Assembly: GCA_018223385.1 (NCBI GenBank)
Contig: JAGTTR010000012.1
Span: 48,395 to 112,394 of the forward strand
Length of the DNA: 64,000 nt
DNA from: Oscillospiraceae bacterium Marseille-Q3528
GTDB lineage: Bacteria > Bacillota > Clostridia > Lachnospirales > Lachnospiraceae
Direction: 5' to 3'
Shown here: piece by piece, positions 51,612-59,380 of the stretch
Position numbering within the stretch: position 1 is the stretch's first letter
How the letters are laid out: each line of letters starts with the position of its first letter
Made by a program: the position numbers and the translations under genes
Notes under the pieces: model-generated
Databases searched by the model: none
Told to the model about the DNA's origin: nothing
What the model saw: only the letters and a program-made list of their open reading frames with translations

Positions 51612-52778
51612 ATGTTGATTCAGTTTACAGTGGAAAATCACAGGTCAATAAAGAACAGTGCCGTAATCAGTTTTGCGGCCTCTAAGGATAAGTCATTTGA
51701 AGAGTATCTGCTTCATCCAGATGAAAAGAAGGCATTGCTGCCCGTACTTGCAATTTACGGTGCCAATGCAGCCGGAAAAAGTAACGTATTACACGCAATG
51801 ATGACAATGAGAGAAATGGTTGTGGGAAATGCCGCAAAAGTTTCTAAAGGGCAAAAGCTGCCGTGGGAGCCGTTTGGAGGAACAAAGGAGCCGACGTCTT
51901 TTGAGATGGTATTTATCTTTCAGGGAGTGCGTTACACATACGGTTTTTCTTTTGATGCAAAGAAGATTTACAAAGAGTATCTTTACCATTGGCCGAATGG
52001 GCGTGAAGCCTTAATCTTTTCAAGAGAAAATGGAGTATATGAGTTCCGGGAAAATGTAAATGAGCAGGTAACTCTAAGCAATCGAACACCGGATAATAAG
52101 CTCTATCTGGTGTCCTCTAATGACTGGAACTTGCCTCAGACGGAGAATGCTTATCGGTGGTTTCTGGAAAAGTTGACATTCCTGATGGATGAAGAACCAG
52201 CTACCTCAGAAACCGTTGCTCAGATTGCCAGCGGTGATGATAAGAAGGCTCGAATCTTAAAGGAATTGCTGCTTGCCGATCTTGGAATTAACGATGTTAC
52301 AATCAAGAATACTTCCGGTAAAATCCCGGTTATTACGACAACACATCGAATTATTAACGAGGATGGTACAACAGACTACTTTCAGCTTTTAATGGAGCAG
52401 GAATCTGTTGGTACGCAACACTTTTTTGCCCGCATTGGAGGATGGTTGCAGGCACTTGAAAACGGCGCACTTTTAGTTGTTGATGAAATTGAAGATAGTT
52501 TGCATCCTCTTTTAACCAGAAGGCTGATTGAAATGGTGCAGGATAAGGCTGTTAATACAAAGGGAGCGCAGCTGATTTTTACAACACACGATGCAATGCT
52601 ACTTGACTTGAATTTTTTCCGCAGAGATCAGATTTGGTTTGCTGAAAAGAACGATGAGACTTGTGCAACAGAGCTTTACTCGTTGGCATCTTTCTCTCCA
52701 AGAAAAGGAGAAAATGTGCGTAAGGGTTATCTTCAGGGACGGTTTGGTGCAATCCCTTTTATCGGAGGTGACGCCTGA
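51612..52778 (+). CDS. RloA-like AAA ATPase (OLD/AAA15 type)
   Basis: A 388-residue SMC/ABC-like ATPase. It opens with LIQFTVENHRSIKNSAVISF, has Walker A IYGANAAGKSNVLHAM near 50-65, a signature-like region, Walker B LLVVDEIEDSLHPLL near 298-312, and the H-loop in IFTTHDAMLLDL. This is the AAA15 family that pairs with TOPRIM-like effectors in defence systems (RloA/RloB; AriA of PARIS). The stop overlaps the next ATG by one base (TGATG). Base composition is more A+T-rich than the relaxase region. The trigger is unknown. Confidence 0.85.
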   Translation: MLIQFTVENHRSIKNSAVISFAASKDKSFEEYLLHPDEKKALLPVLAIYGANAAGKSNVLHAMMTMREMVVGNAAKVSKGQKLPWEPFGGTKEPTSFEMVFIFQGVRYTYGFSFDAKKIYKEYLYHWPNGREALIFSRENGVYEFRENVNEQVTLSNRTPDNKLYLVSSNDWNLPQTENAYRWFLEKLTFLMDEEPATSETVAQIASGDDKKARILKELLLADLGINDVTIKNTSGKIPVITTTHRIINEDGTTDYFQLLMEQESVGTQHFFARIGGWLQALENGALLVVDEIEDSLHPLLTRRLIEMVQDKAVNTKGAQLIFTTHDAMLLDLNFFRRDQIWFAEKNDETCATELYSLASFSPRKGENVRKGYLQGRFGAIPFIGGDA

Positions 52779-53407
52779 TGAGCAAGATGCGAAAAGAGTA
52801 TGACCCGAACAAAGTTAAGCGGCGTAAGCGTAAACCGATTGTTTATATCATCTGCGAAGGAAAAGAAACAGAGACACTTTATTTCAAACATTTTCGTTCA
52901 CGAAACTGCCTAGTGGATATTATCCCAATTCCATCGAAACATAAGGCGGCGGAACATTTGGTGAAACACGCAAAATCCCTGATTTCTCAAGCAGATTATT
53001 ATCCGAAAGATGGAGATCAGCTTTGGTGTGTATTCGATTGTGATGATAATAAAGACTCTGAGCTTCAAGCCGCAATTTTTTATGCGGAGAAGCATGGGTA
53101 CAAAATCGCATATTCCAATCCAGCATTTGAATATTGGTATCTGCTCCATTTTGAAAAACGGAATGGATATTTGAAAGATTCCGCTACGGTAATTGACATT
53201 TTGAAAAACAAAGGGTATTTGGAGAACTACGGAAAAAGTGTGGATGTTTTTGAAGAACTGCAGGAACATCAACCGGAAGCTATTCAGTACGCAAAAGAAC
53301 GGGTGGAGCGATTAACCAGAGATCAGGTTGCTGTGATCTGCCGGGATAGTAATCCGGTAACAACAGTCTATGAGCTGGTTGAATTTTTGAATAGTAAAAG
53401 AACATAA
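52778..53407 (+). CDS. RloB-like TOPRIM-fold protein
   Basis: A 209-residue protein of the RloB family. A basic N-terminus (KVKRRKRKP) leads to VYIICEGKETETLYFKHF, with the conserved Glu, and WCVFDCDDNKDSE, with the DxD, the TOPRIM-like acidic residues. FEYWYLLHFEK is the family's conserved aromatic motif. It is translationally coupled to the RloA-like ATPase. By analogy with AriB and OLD nucleases it may be a nuclease effector restrained by the ATPase; this is inference. Confidence 0.83.
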   Translation: MSKMRKEYDPNKVKRRKRKPIVYIICEGKETETLYFKHFRSRNCLVDIIPIPSKHKAAEHLVKHAKSLISQADYYPKDGDQLWCVFDCDDNKDSELQAAIFYAEKHGYKIAYSNPAFEYWYLLHFEKRNGYLKDSATVIDILKNKGYLENYGKSVDVFEELQEHQPEAIQYAKERVERLTRDQVAVICRDSNPVTTVYELVEFLNSKRT

Positions 53408-53439
53408 AAACACCATTGCAGAGGTGTGCATAATGACAG

Positions 53440-53488
53440 AAAGCTGTCACTTCAACGATAAAAATTCGTTGGGTGGCAGCTTTTGTAT
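53440..53488 (+). terminator. hairpin before the relaxase gene
   Basis: AAAGCTGTC...CAACGA pairs with TCGTTG...GGCAGCTTT and runs into TTGTATTT. It ends the RloAB unit or attenuates the relaxase. Confidence 0.65.
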
Positions 53489-53507
53489 TTGGAAAGGAGG
53501 AAGCATT

Positions 53508-54920
53508 ATGGCAACTACAAGAATCATGCCGCTTCATGTTGGCAAGGGCCGCACAGAAAGTCGGGCAATCAGTTATATCATCGATTATGTAGCAAACCCA
53601 CAGAAAACAGATAATGGCAGGCTCATCACAGGATTTGCGTGTGACAGCAGAACGGTTGATGCAGCGTTCCTTTTAGCAAAGAGGCAGTGTATCGCTGCTA
53701 CCGGGCGAGTGCGCGGAGCGGATGATGTGATTGCCTATCATGTGCGCCAGTCCTTCCGCCCCGGTGAGATTACCCCGGAAGAAGCCAACCGTCTGGGCGT
53801 AGAATTTGCAAGGCGTTTTACCAAAGGCAATCATGCCTTTGTGGTTTGCACTCACATAGACAAGTCGCACATTCATAATCACATTATCTGGTCATCGGTC
53901 AGCTTAGAATATGACCGGAAGTTCCGAAACTTTTGGGGCAGCACCAAGGCGGTTCGTCGGCTAAGTGACACCATCTGTATTGAGAATGGACTGTCCATTG
54001 TAGAGAATCCGAAACCTCACGGAAAGAGCTATAACAAATGGCTGGGCGATCAGGCAAAGCCCTCTCACCGAGAGCTGTTGCGTGTGGCGATTGACAACGC
54101 ATTATCACAAAGTCCTGCTGACTTTGAAGAACTGCTGAAGCTGTTGCAAGAGTATGGTTGTGAAGTCTCAAAGCGCGGAAAATCGTATCGACTGAAACTC
54201 TCTGGTTGGGAGAAAGCCGCCCGCATGGACAGTCTGGGCGAAGGATATGGATTGGAAGATTTGCGGGCAGTTCTCTTAGGGAAGAAAGCACATACCCCGC
54301 GAAAGAAAACAGTCACACAGGCAGAGCCGCCGAAGATCAATCTGCTGGTGGACATTCAGGCAAAATTGCAGGCTGGAAAAGGTGCTGGCTATGCTCGATG
54401 GGCTAAAGTTTTTAATCTAAAACAAATGGCGCAGACCATGAATTACCTGTCAGAGAACAATCTGCTGGAGTATGCGGTTTTGGAAGAAAAGGCTGCGGCT
54501 GCCACGGCACATCACAATGATCTTTCGGCGCAGATCAAAGCGGCTGAAAAGCGCATGGCAGAGATCGCTGTTCTGCGTACTCACATCGTAAATTATGCCA
54601 AGACCCGTGAGGTCTATGTGGCATACCGCAAGGCAGGATATTCCAAGAAATTCCGGGAGGAACATGAGGAAGAAATGCTGCTCCACCAGGCTGCTAAGAA
54701 TGCCTTTGATGAGATGGGAGTCAAGAAGCTTCCCAAGGTCAAAGAGTTGCAGACGGAGTACGCGAAATTGCTGGAAGAAAAGAAAAAGACCTATGCCGAG
54801 TACCGGCGTTCCCGTGAGGAAATGCGGGAGGTTTTAACGGCAAAGGCAAATGTAGATCGAGTGCTGAAAATGGAGGTAGAACAGGATGTTGAAAAAGAAA
54901 AAGACCACGGCCAGCGGTAA
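53508..54920 (+). CDS. relaxase/mobilization nuclease (MobA/VirD2-like)
   Basis: A 470-residue DNA-nicking protein for conjugative transfer. Near the N-terminus RAISYIIDYVANPQKT supplies the Tyr candidates. The metal-binding three-His motif is HIDKSHIHNHIIWSSV at about 120-135. The middle is DNA-binding (LLKLLQEYGCEVSKRGKSYR), and the C-terminal ~180 residues are a long charged coiled coil. It resembles relaxases of Tn1549-like and mobilizable clostridial elements. AAAGGAGGAAG precedes the ATG at 53508; a frame from 53424 has no better site. No MobC-type partner, coupling protein or type IV secretion gene is in the window. Confidence 0.9.
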   Translation: MATTRIMPLHVGKGRTESRAISYIIDYVANPQKTDNGRLITGFACDSRTVDAAFLLAKRQCIAATGRVRGADDVIAYHVRQSFRPGEITPEEANRLGVEFARRFTKGNHAFVVCTHIDKSHIHNHIIWSSVSLEYDRKFRNFWGSTKAVRRLSDTICIENGLSIVENPKPHGKSYNKWLGDQAKPSHRELLRVAIDNALSQSPADFEELLKLLQEYGCEVSKRGKSYRLKLSGWEKAARMDSLGEGYGLEDLRAVLLGKKAHTPRKKTVTQAEPPKINLLVDIQAKLQAGKGAGYARWAKVFNLKQMAQTMNYLSENNLLEYAVLEEKAAAATAHHNDLSAQIKAAEKRMAEIAVLRTHIVNYAKTREVYVAYRKAGYSKKFREEHEEEMLLHQAAKNAFDEMGVKKLPKVKELQTEYAKLLEEKKKTYAEYRRSREEMREVLTAKANVDRVLKMEVEQDVEKEKDHGQR

Positions 54921-55119
54921 GCTGGTCCTGGTCAAAAGCGTTCGCAGGCACTGGACATCCGGGGGATGTCCGCTTAGTGCCGACCGGAGTGGAACGGAGA
55001 CCGCGCAGCCACAGAATGAAATTCTGTGTTCAAAGGGGCTTGGGGGCGCTGCCCTCAACAAGCAAGCGGAGAGGAAAATCACGGAGGGATTTTCTTCCCT
55101 GCGGGCCTGTGTGTATTAA
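54886..55119 (+). CDS. possible small basic protein overlapping the relaxase end
   Basis: A 77-residue open frame starting inside the relaxase gene with GGAGG nine bases before the ATG. The start is Lys-rich (MLKKKKTTASGKLVLVKSV), but the rest overlaps inverted repeats and is low in family signals. It may be a truncated gene. Weak call. Confidence 0.3.
   Translation: MLKKKKTTASGKLVLVKSVRRHWTSGGCPLSADRSGTETAQPQNEILCSKGLGGAALNKQAERKITEGFSSLRACVY
54947..55028 (+). repeat. two strong inverted repeats after the relaxase (possible oriT)
   Basis: GGCACT-GGACATCC-GGG-GGATGTCC with outer AGTGCC (54947-54981), and CACAGAAT-GAA-ATTCTGTG (55010-55028). Inverted repeats beside a relaxase gene are what oriT regions look like, but the nick site cannot be read. 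A terminator function for the first is unlikely because no T run follows. Confidence 0.4.
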
Positions 55120-55162
55120 CACAGGCATTGCTTGCCGGTATTATCCCTGAATCGGAATAATT

Positions 55163-55318
55163 TTGGAACAACCACCGTTCTCACTATTCCGCATGATGGA
55201 GGCGGCGGGCGTCATTGAGGAACTGAAAGCCCGTGACCCCATGTGCTGGGTGGGCCTGATGAACACGCTGAAAGTTCAGGCGGAGGAAATTGTGCTGACA
55301 GAGCTGATTTATCAATAA
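55163..55318 (+). pseudogene. C-terminal remnant of a second TnpV-type gene
   Basis: Fifty-one codons in frame after a stop at 55148. The sequence GVIEELKARDPMCWVGLMNT followed by EEIVLTELIYQ aligns with the end of the intact TnpV at 44919 (GVTEALKAEHLMLWVQKMNS ... MEVVSNDLIYA). The first ~75 residues are missing. It marks a junction between the relaxase block and the iron cassette. Confidence 0.7.
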
Positions 55319-55456
55319 TTTTGCAAGCGGAGGCTGCTACTTGCGGCTTCTGTTTGTTTTGCAATTCCGCCACATCTTTTCCTTGAACTTTTATCCTAAA
55401 TGAAATATAAAGAATATGTCGTCAGAGGTTGACGAGAGCAAAAAAACAATTTAACC

Positions 55457-55476
55457 TATAATTAGTTACCGCTAAC
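55457..55476 (+). promoter_or_regulatory. -10 and iron-type operator before the AraC gene
   Basis: TATAAT (55457-55462) overlaps ATTAG-TTACCG-CTAAC (55461-55476), one base off the GTTAG-N6-CTAAC consensus seen at feo. A TTGACG lies 22 bp upstream of the -10, too far for an ordinary -35. Between 55319 and 55456 I see only a weak T-rich hairpin and no gene. Confidence 0.65.
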
Positions 55477-55496
55477 CAAAAAGGAGGAAGATATGA

Positions 55497-56447
55497 GTGA
55501 AAGAGTTACATGGAACAGAATGGTACGGTGAATATGCTACGCTAACTGATGAACATGATGATTATGTTCAAATCGAATATAAATGTAATGGAACAGGTCG
55601 TCTCTATGACTACACTCTTTTCCCTGGTATTGACTTAATTTTTATGGATTTTAACTGCTCAGATACATTCCATGAGCCTATTCCTAATAAGAATATCATC
55701 GAAATCCGTCATTACCAAAAAGGACGCGTTGAGTTTGAGCTAAGAAATAATAAAGTTTTCCACATGAAAGAGGGAGAATTTTGCATCAATGCCCTTGCTA
55801 ATATTCCTGCGGCCTATTCCTTTCCCTTTGGATATAGTGTAGGACTAAGCTGTGTGATTGATAAGGATTCTGTCGATGTGGAAACACAACAGATTTTTTC
55901 GTACTACAACATTGATGTTCTAAATCTCGGACGAGAATTGGAATTAGAAAAAAAGTGGTTTTTATGTCGGACACCACAGCGGTTGTTACATATCTTTGAA
56001 GAATTGTATGCTGCAAAAGGTGTTGAAGAGCGAGATTATTTCCGTATCAAATTATTGGAACTATTTTACCATATCAAACAGCTGCGGATTGAAGATCAGT
56101 ATGAGGCAACGTATTATGCCAAAGAACAAATTGAAATCATCAAACGCATCCGCCAACAGCTCATAGAAAACCTCGACAAAAAAATATCCATAGAAGAACT
56201 TTTGCGAAAGGAGCCAATGAGCAAGGTCACATTTCAAGCTATTTTCAAACAGATTTATGGCGATACGCCCTATGCACATATCAAAAAGTATAAAATGAAT
56301 CTTGCGGCTGTTTATTTGCAGGAAACAGATCAATCAATCACGCAAATAGCCGGTGAACTTGGATATTCAAATATTAGTAAATTTGCGCGAGCCTTTCAAG
56401 AAGTGTTTGGAATGCTTCCAAAGGATTACCGTAAAGCAAAAAAGTGA
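55497..56447 (+). CDS. AraC-family regulator of the iron-type cassette
   Basis: A 316-residue regulator starting at GTG with AAGGAGG nine bases upstream; an ATG four bases before is out of frame. The N-terminal ~220 residues form a ligand or partner domain. The C-terminal double helix-turn-helix has SIEELLRKEPMSKVTFQAIF and QSITQIAGELGYSNISKFARAF with MLPKDYRKA. AraC regulators of this kind accompany siderophore transport genes, where the metal chelate is the inducer. It lies upstream of and parallel to the ECF operon. Confidence 0.9.
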   Translation: MKELHGTEWYGEYATLTDEHDDYVQIEYKCNGTGRLYDYTLFPGIDLIFMDFNCSDTFHEPIPNKNIIEIRHYQKGRVEFELRNNKVFHMKEGEFCINALANIPAAYSFPFGYSVGLSCVIDKDSVDVETQQIFSYYNIDVLNLGRELELEKKWFLCRTPQRLLHIFEELYAAKGVEERDYFRIKLLELFYHIKQLRIEDQYEATYYAKEQIEIIKRIRQQLIENLDKKISIEELLRKEPMSKVTFQAIFKQIYGDTPYAHIKKYKMNLAAVYLQETDQSITQIAGELGYSNISKFARAFQEVFGMLPKDYRKAKK

Positions 56448-56493
56448 TTTAACTTTTGGGCTGTTTTCTTGATTTACTTTTCCCTTTGGAGTA

Positions 56494-56558
56494 GTTAGAG
56501 ACTGCAAACCGGTGTAAAATGACAGTGTGGTTAGTTGCTGCTAACTACACTGTCATTT
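56494..56558 (+). promoter_or_regulatory. operator embedded in a terminator-like hairpin before the ECF operon
   Basis: GTTAG-TTGCTG-CTAAC (56530-56545) lies inside a longer inverted repeat, GACAGTGT (56521) with ACACTGTC (56547), followed by ATTTTATTTT, which fits an intrinsic terminator of the AraC gene. A weaker site GTTAG-AGACTG-CAAAC is at 56494-56509, and TAAAAT at 56515 is a -10 candidate. Confidence 0.65.
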
Positions 56559-56579
56559 TATTTTAAGGAGGTTTCAAAA

Positions 56580-57191
56580 ATGGAACAAACGGTAAAGAAA
56601 AAAATTGGCGTTCGAGATATTATGACGATTGCCGCAATGATGGTCATCAATTTTGCAATTGCAATGGTGATTGGTATGGTTACATTGCCTTTCCCAGCAG
56701 TATATTTATACGGCTCTGCTGGTATTGATGCCTTTATTGGAGCAACATTTTATTTGGTTGCGGCAAATCGCATTAACAAACACGGATTGTTGTTTGCTTG
56801 GGCTACGGTTTATGGACTAATCCAAGGTGTTATGGGTTATATGTTCTTGGTTCCCTATTTCTTGATTGTAGCCCTCATTGCCGAGTTATGCATGGTTGGC
56901 AAGAATACATACCGAAGTGCAGTTCGCAACCGAATTGGCTGGATGGTCAACTCAATCGGAAATTTTGTAGGCTGTGCCGTACCGCTGTGGTGGTCTTGGG
57001 ACAGCTATCAGGAAATGGCAGCAAGTAGTGGCTTTGATGCAAATACTTTGAATATGCAGTTTTCTATGGTAACTTCTCCAGCACTGATGCTTCTGGGTGT
57101 TGTCATTACTGCGGTTCTTGCAATTCTTGGTACATTGTTTGGCCAGCGCCTGCTCAGAAAGCATTTCCAAAAAGCTGGCATTGTAGGATGA
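56580..57191 (+). CDS. MptD-family ECF transporter S component
   Basis: A 203-residue membrane protein with about six hydrophobic segments (IMTIAAMMVINFAIAMVIGM; PAVYLYGSAGIDAFIGATFYL; MFLVPYFLIVALIAELCMV; ALMLLGVVITAVLAILGTLF). It belongs to the MptD/putative ECF S-component group, the substrate-binding membrane subunit. AAGGAGG precedes the ATG at 56580. Its stop overlaps the EcfT start (ATGATG). Substrate not readable; the iron-type operator suggests a metal or metal chelate. Confidence 0.85.
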   Translation: MEQTVKKKIGVRDIMTIAAMMVINFAIAMVIGMVTLPFPAVYLYGSAGIDAFIGATFYLVAANRINKHGLLFAWATVYGLIQGVMGYMFLVPYFLIVALIAELCMVGKNTYRSAVRNRIGWMVNSIGNFVGCAVPLWWSWDSYQEMAASSGFDANTLNMQFSMVTSPALMLLGVVITAVLAILGTLFGQRLLRKHFQKAGIVG

Positions 57192-57889
57192 TGGCCGGAG
57201 AAAAAAAGCAAAGGCGGATTGACCGGATTGACGGGCGCACAGTTCTTTTTCTGACTCTGTGCGCCTGCCTTGTGACTTTCTTGACGACAAGCTTTTGGGG
57301 ACATGGGATTTTTACCTTTTGCATTTTTTTAATTCTGTGCTGGTTTGGCTTGTATAAACAGGCGTTGGGGTGCTTTGCGGTCTATTTGGTGGCGATTGTA
57401 TGGCTGATGATCGAGACAAAGTATCAAATCAGCATCCCCTCTCCGCTGTTACTCAGTATGATTTACAAGCTGTTACTGCCCGCTATGCCAGCCTATCTTC
57501 TGGCGAAAATCCCGTCCGGGAAGCTGACAGCCAGCTTGAGGAAAATGCCGATCCCCACCCGTATCATGCTTGTTTTGATCGTCATGCTCCGCTTTGCTCC
57601 GACTGTGCTGCATGAATTTGGAGAAGTCAGGGAAGCCATGAAAATCCGTGGCTTCTTAAAATCGGTTGGCAATGTTTTGAGGCATCCAATGGACACATTG
57701 GAATACGCCATTGTTCCGATGGTGTTCCGCTCCTTAAAGATCGCGGACGAGTTAGCCGCTTCTGCCATTGTCAGGGGAATTGAAAGCCCCTACAAGAAAG
57801 AAAGCTACTATGTCAGCCGGATCGCTGCGCTGGATTACTTTTTGATTGTTGTCAGCGTGGGAGCTGCCGTGTGCTGCTGTCTTTTATAG
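57188..57889 (+). CDS. ECF transporter T component (CbiQ/EcfT type)
   Basis: A 233-residue membrane protein that couples the S subunit to the ATPases. It has about five hydrophobic segments, then the conserved cytoplasmic coupling region with Ala-Arg-Gly-like motifs (KIADELAASAIVRGIESPYK, FGEVREAMKIRGFL). It overlaps the S component by 4 bp and is followed 10 bp later by the double ATPase. Confidence 0.88.
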   Translation: MMAGEKKQRRIDRIDGRTVLFLTLCACLVTFLTTSFWGHGIFTFCIFLILCWFGLYKQALGCFAVYLVAIVWLMIETKYQISIPSPLLLSMIYKLLLPAMPAYLLAKIPSGKLTASLRKMPIPTRIMLVLIVMLRFAPTVLHEFGEVREAMKIRGFLKSVGNVLRHPMDTLEYAIVPMVFRSLKIADELAASAIVRGIESPYKKESYYVSRIAALDYFLIVVSVGAAVCCCLL

Positions 57890-57899
57890 GAGGAATGGA

Positions 57900-59378
57900 A
57901 TGGGAAAAGAAATTATGATCCGTGACCTGACCTTTTCCTATGGCGGGAACGGAAATCAACTGGAACATATATCGTTAGACATTGCCGCCGGGGAGGTCAT
58001 TGTTATGACCGGCCCATCAGGAAGTGGGAAAAGCTCTTTGACGAGAGTGATTAACGGCCTGATCCCCTACTTTTACGAGGGGGAATTGAGCGGCGAGGTT
58101 TTTGTGGACGGAAAACCGCTGAAAAAGATTCCATCCTGGGAGCGCGGCAAAATCGCGGGAAATGTTTTTCAAGACCCCAGGAGCCAGTTTTTTGCCAATG
58201 AGGTAGCTGGTGAGATTGCTTTCGGCTGTGAGAACTATGGGTATTCCCATGAGGACATTCAGAACCATGTTCACCGGGCAGCGGCAGACATCAAAATTCA
58301 GGACATTCTGGATCACAGTCTGCACAGCCTGTCTTATGGGATGCGCCAGAAAGTTGCGATTGCATCGGCAGAGGCGATTGACCCGGAAATCTATGTCATG
58401 GATGAACCTTCTGCCAATCTGGATATTGCATCTACTTATCGCTTTGCGGACATTATCCGCGATTTGAAACAGCAGGGAAAAACCATTATCATAGCAGAAC
58501 ACCGGCTTTATTATCTGATGGATCTGGCAGACCGCTTCCTGTGTGTGCAGAAAGGAAAAATTGTGCGGGAATTTACCGCACCGCAGATGAAGGCTCTAAC
58601 TAATCAGAAAATCCAGACATTGGGGCTTCGAACTCCTGACCTGCATCAGATTGAGTATATGGAAATCCCGTCTGCGGCAACCAGCGAGGTTGTCCTGGAA
58701 GTGAAAAAGCTAAACCACTCTTTTGGTGAAACAATTGTAGCTAAGGATATAGACTTTCAATGCCGTAAGGGAGAAGTGATTGCCCTGATCGGCCCCAACG
58801 GGACGGGCAAAAGCACCATAGGGCGAATCTTGGCAGGGCTTTTGAAAGAGAAATCCGGCGAAGTCGTTTTATTCGGAAAGCATTGCAGACCCAAAGACCG
58901 CTTGGGAAAGGTCTGGTACATTCCCCAAGATTTAGACAGCCAGCTTTTCGGTGAAAACTTGCTGGATGAGCTGACCACTGGAGCAGAAGTCACTCCCGAA
59001 CGAAAAAAAGAAGCCGAAGAAATTTTGGGAGCTTTGGAACTGACGCCGTTTATTAAACAGCATCCTTCCACACTATCAGGCGGACAGAAGCAGAGACTGG
59101 CTCTTGGCGTAGCTTTGATGCACAAAGCACCAATTATTGTGCTGGACGAACCGACAAGCGGATTGGATGGTACGAATATGCGTAATGTTAGCCGTATGAT
59201 TCGCAAGCTGGCAGAAATGGGGCGTACCATTATCGTCATTACCCATGACGCGGAGTGTGCGCTTGCTTGCTGTGAGCGGGCAATGCGCCTTGAAAACGGA
59301 TATATTACTGATGATTTTCAAATCAGAGGAGCAGAGCTTCTTTTAGAAAAAATTGGGTATGACCAAAAGGAGGGTTAG
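57900..59378 (+). CDS. ECF-type double ABC ATPase (EcfA-EcfA' fusion)
   Basis: A 492-residue protein with two ABC nucleotide-binding domains. Domain 1 has Walker A GPSGSGKSSLTR, a variant signature LSYGMRQKVA and Walker B IYVMDEPSANLD. Domain 2 (from ~265) has GPNGTGKSTIGR, the canonical LSGGQKQRLALG and IIVLDEPTSGLD. With the S and T subunits it makes a complete ECF importer. GGAGGAATGGA precedes the ATG at 57900. Domain 1's signature YGMRQ instead of SGGQ is notable. Confidence 0.92.
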   Translation: MGKEIMIRDLTFSYGGNGNQLEHISLDIAAGEVIVMTGPSGSGKSSLTRVINGLIPYFYEGELSGEVFVDGKPLKKIPSWERGKIAGNVFQDPRSQFFANEVAGEIAFGCENYGYSHEDIQNHVHRAAADIKIQDILDHSLHSLSYGMRQKVAIASAEAIDPEIYVMDEPSANLDIASTYRFADIIRDLKQQGKTIIIAEHRLYYLMDLADRFLCVQKGKIVREFTAPQMKALTNQKIQTLGLRTPDLHQIEYMEIPSAATSEVVLEVKKLNHSFGETIVAKDIDFQCRKGEVIALIGPNGTGKSTIGRILAGLLKEKSGEVVLFGKHCRPKDRLGKVWYIPQDLDSQLFGENLLDELTTGAEVTPERKKEAEEILGALELTPFIKQHPSTLSGGQKQRLALGVALMHKAPIIVLDEPTSGLDGTNMRNVSRMIRKLAEMGRTIIVITHDAECALACCERAMRLENGYITDDFQIRGAELLLEKIGYDQKEG

Positions 59379-59380
59379 AA

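Noticed and set aside
55109..55129. GCCTGTGT...ACACAGGC hairpin as a terminator
   Set aside because: The stem is good but no T run follows; left unassigned between relaxase and TnpV remnant.
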